This document shows, piece by piece, positions 50,901 to 51,403 of a stretch of DNA of 51,403 nucleotides. Both the position numbers and the translations under genes were made by a program. Position 1 is the first letter of the stretch. Every line of letters begins with the position of its first letter. Below the pieces are notes generated by a model that searched no databases, had not been told where the DNA came from, and was given only the letters and a program-made list of their open reading frames with translations. The stretch is from NCBI GenBank assembly GCA_003389215.1, contig QQVP01000017.1:1-51403 (forward strand). Reading direction: 5' to 3'. The DNA comes from Planctomycetota bacterium. GTDB taxonomy: Bacteria > Planctomycetota > Planctomycetia > Pirellulales > UBA7805.

Positions 50901-51138
50901 CATGGAGGTCGACGGCGAGCAGTTCACGGCCCGCGGCCACCGACTCAGCTACAACACGGGCAAGGAACTGCTGACGATCGAAGGGACGGCTCAGAGCGCC
51001 GCTCAACTCTGGTGGACGAAACCTGGTGCCCGCGACCGGGCCCGCACTGCGGCGGACAAGATCTGGTATTGGCGGGCTTCGAACCGGGTGAAGGTCGACG
51101 GGGCGCAATTCTTGAACGTCACGCCCGGCGGGCGGTAA
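47962..51138 (+). CDS. Giant anchored periplasmic protein with LptC/OstA-like segments, 1058 aa
   Basis: The N-terminus is one transmembrane helix (LSFAVVVVAYWSYALAVVPW, about 11-30) with the rest outside, as in LptC. The body alternates beta-rich segments with low-complexity linkers at about 570-600 (Pro/Gln/Gly) and 864-900 (Gly/Ala/Pro). Several segments read like LptA/OstA domains, for example DVTIEGNVELREK, TFDLDAVGNMEVDGEQF and TARGHRLSYNTGKELLTIEG. It follows kdsD and kdsC by 54 bases, exactly where lptC-lptA follow in proteobacteria. Inference: a fused LptC/LptA-like bridge for lipopolysaccharide-type export. No ABC subunit lies in the window. The homology is from pattern only. Confidence 0.7.
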   Translation: MLAKLARTALSFAVVVVAYWSYALAVVPWIEPEAEPIAAVPVGGDDYVSGTARREPILDLVRPFLPEGAWELTGEPIILGSDQFTLLIPDYNTDEQDKLRLDSCTLVFFPDGEPTKANPTPSVIVLRAPEGAVLTFADGVDLSRLKMGKMQSGLLTGEVTIDGVLTRPSSEVQGDRPGEVRQVAAESQRLLVRTRDVQLTDDRIWTDAAVQFALGESRGSGRRLVIEMTEIEEIQGARTERKRSVKSIEISEQVALQLAMTPDAGPLAMGQDLGAEADIVAQPAGVAAAVEQAATAEQTTDVVEITCQGPFRFDALSLVATFEQHVDVKRNAPQGAFDHLACALLSVFFARSAGGQMEPRRVEAAGFPVIGKRVGEDAELRCEHLVYHLDTGTIALKSDDRVRLRRGDDIVEASEVQYQTTDSGAIGELLAAGRGFLRAKLPGNDDQRVAANWTKELRLRPHEGQKLLSVLGEAQVEFGQLGKLASDEIWLWLSEQPVARDEAPRGAAVANAGANAPVAPEAAAPKMRLAPKKMLAQGRVSIHSPQMQAVADRLEMWFVAAKLPSPVAAAPVAAPAQPPPGVVRPGQSPAGQTPGGQATRSIYQVSGQVVRVQVATDGAKNALRDVTIEGNVELREKSAGGTSGLSVRGESLELVGADAATGRLKVRGDERRPARIEARGMVLSGQVIEGNKASNTLEINGPGWMTLPLKQDLLGQAATAPLADRRNAPRQAATPVAGGESLRLDWRERMRFDGQRVTFDGDVVARTPAAAPRQELRTTRLIATLTRDVDFAAPGRVDDLGLAMIQCPERATLASRTIVERQLQSVERLEVANLRFNQTSGHLEAAGPGWIKTHRFGSPVQLGGAPGANRGAAGAGPAGRPGAAPGSSAAAANDAAKQLTFLRVDFEESMTGSLRSRQLTFQNQVRCIYGPVRDWQHELDTHGFNKPGPRDVLLTCDRLTVLQQAVIAGQKTFDLDAVGNMEVDGEQFTARGHRLSYNTGKELLTIEGTAQSAAQLWWTKPGARDRARTAADKIWYWRASNRVKVDGAQFLNVTPGGR

Positions 51139-51188
51139 GGCGTTGCGAGGAGGCTGCGGCGGGAACAGGCTTTGCGGCTGACCGCAAG

Positions 51189-51218
51189 TTGATTCTTGTT
51201 GAACGTCGGTCGTAGAAT
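51189..51218 (+). promoter_or_regulatory. Candidate promoter of the antitoxin gene
   Basis: TTGATT (51189-51194) and TAGAAT (51213-51218) are 18 bp apart, 46 bases before the ATG at 51265. A short inverted repeat, GATGA...TCATC around the downstream region, could be an operator, since ParD-type antitoxins usually repress their own promoter. Confidence 0.45.
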
Positions 51219-51264
51219 GATGAAGTCCTCCTCATCGCGCTCCACGGCCAGAAGGCAACCTCGC

Positions 51265-51403
51265 ATGCATCTCGATTTGCCGCCCGATCAACAGGCGTTC
51301 CTCGAAGGTCTCGTGAAGGCGGGCCGCTTTCCTTCGACGAGTAAGGCGATCGGCGAGGCGGTGCGCTTGTTGGCATCTCAGGAGCAGCTCAAGCAGCAGG
51401 TGC
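51265..51403 (+). CDS. ParD-like ribbon-helix-helix antitoxin (cut by window edge)
   Basis: The visible 46 residues read MHLDLPPDQQAFLEGLVKAG, then RFPSTSKAIGEAVRLLASQE and QLKQQV. This is the pattern of the ParD/CopG ribbon-helix-helix antitoxins: a short strand, 'FxxxLVxxGRFxSxSEAIREAVRLL' and a charged toxin-binding extension. The ATG at 51265 lies 126 bases after the preceding stop and has weak ribosome-binding sequence. A parE-type toxin gene would be expected just outside the window. The assignment depends on the first 45 residues. Confidence 0.72.
   Translation, partial: MHLDLPPDQQAFLEGLVKAGRFPSTSKAIGEAVRLLASQEQLKQQV

Overview
The window is GC-rich bacterial DNA from a planctomycete, most likely of the Pirellulales type. 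This is judged from protein character, not from a database search: a DUF3891 protein, an EF-Tu with an altered switch I, spd/mt-type EF-G, a sigma factor carrying extra helix-turn-helix domains, many GTG starts and acidic tails on core proteins. The core is one almost uninterrupted plus-strand array of translation and transcription genes.

Left flank (1-4585), minus strand: the first five codons of what looks like rpmA (L27), a secreted protein of unknown function, a DUF3891 protein, a 162-bp structured repeat (copy A), and a second secreted protein. A 657-bp gap separates these from a sigma-70 family factor (4586-6265) that has three helix-turn-helix segments in front of its sigma regions.

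Core array (6657-42083): tRNA-Thr(TGT), tRNA-Tyr(GTA), tRNA-Gly(TCC), tRNA-Thr(GGT), tuf, a strong terminator, tRNA-Trp(CCA), secE, nusG, rplK, rplA, rplJ, rplL, rpoB, rpoC, rpsL, rpsG, fusA, rpsJ, rplC, rplD, rplW, rplB, rpsS, rplV, rpsC, rplP, rpmC, rpsQ, rplN, rplX, rplE, rpsH, rplF, rplR, rpsE, rplO, secY, adk, map, rpmJ, rpsM, rpsK, rpsD, rpoA, rplQ. The four tRNAs before tuf have the same order and anticodons as E. coli thrU-tyrU-glyT-thrT-tufB. Genes common at these loci elsewhere but absent here are a second tuf after fusA, rpsN between rplE and rpsH, rpmD between rpsE and rplO, and infA before rpmJ. Candidate promoters lie before the tRNA cluster, rpsL, rpsJ, secY and rpmJ, so the array is probably several transcription units. 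A terminator-shaped hairpin sits between rplC and rplD, and further hairpins lie before rpsJ and between rpsG and fusA.

Right flank (42084-51403): a putative HExxH metallopeptidase, a lipoprotein-like protein, copy B of the structured repeat, a C-terminally anchored membrane protein, a GlsB/YeaQ-type small membrane protein, and a two-pore-type potassium channel. Then comes a surface-polysaccharide block, kdsD-kdsC followed by a 1058-residue anchored periplasmic protein in the place where lptC-lptA stand in proteobacteria. The window ends in a ParD-like antitoxin cut by the edge.

Most notable: (1) two diverged copies of a ~160-bp repeat with terminal inverted repeats and a conserved hairpin showing a compensatory base-pair change; (2) the rplC-rplD hairpin as a candidate attenuator; (3) the HTH-sigma fusion; (4) the LptC/LptA-like giant protein behind kdsDC; (5) departures in EF-Tu, EF-G and S12 (Arg at position 88). 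No rRNA, CRISPR array, insertion sequence or phage gene was seen.
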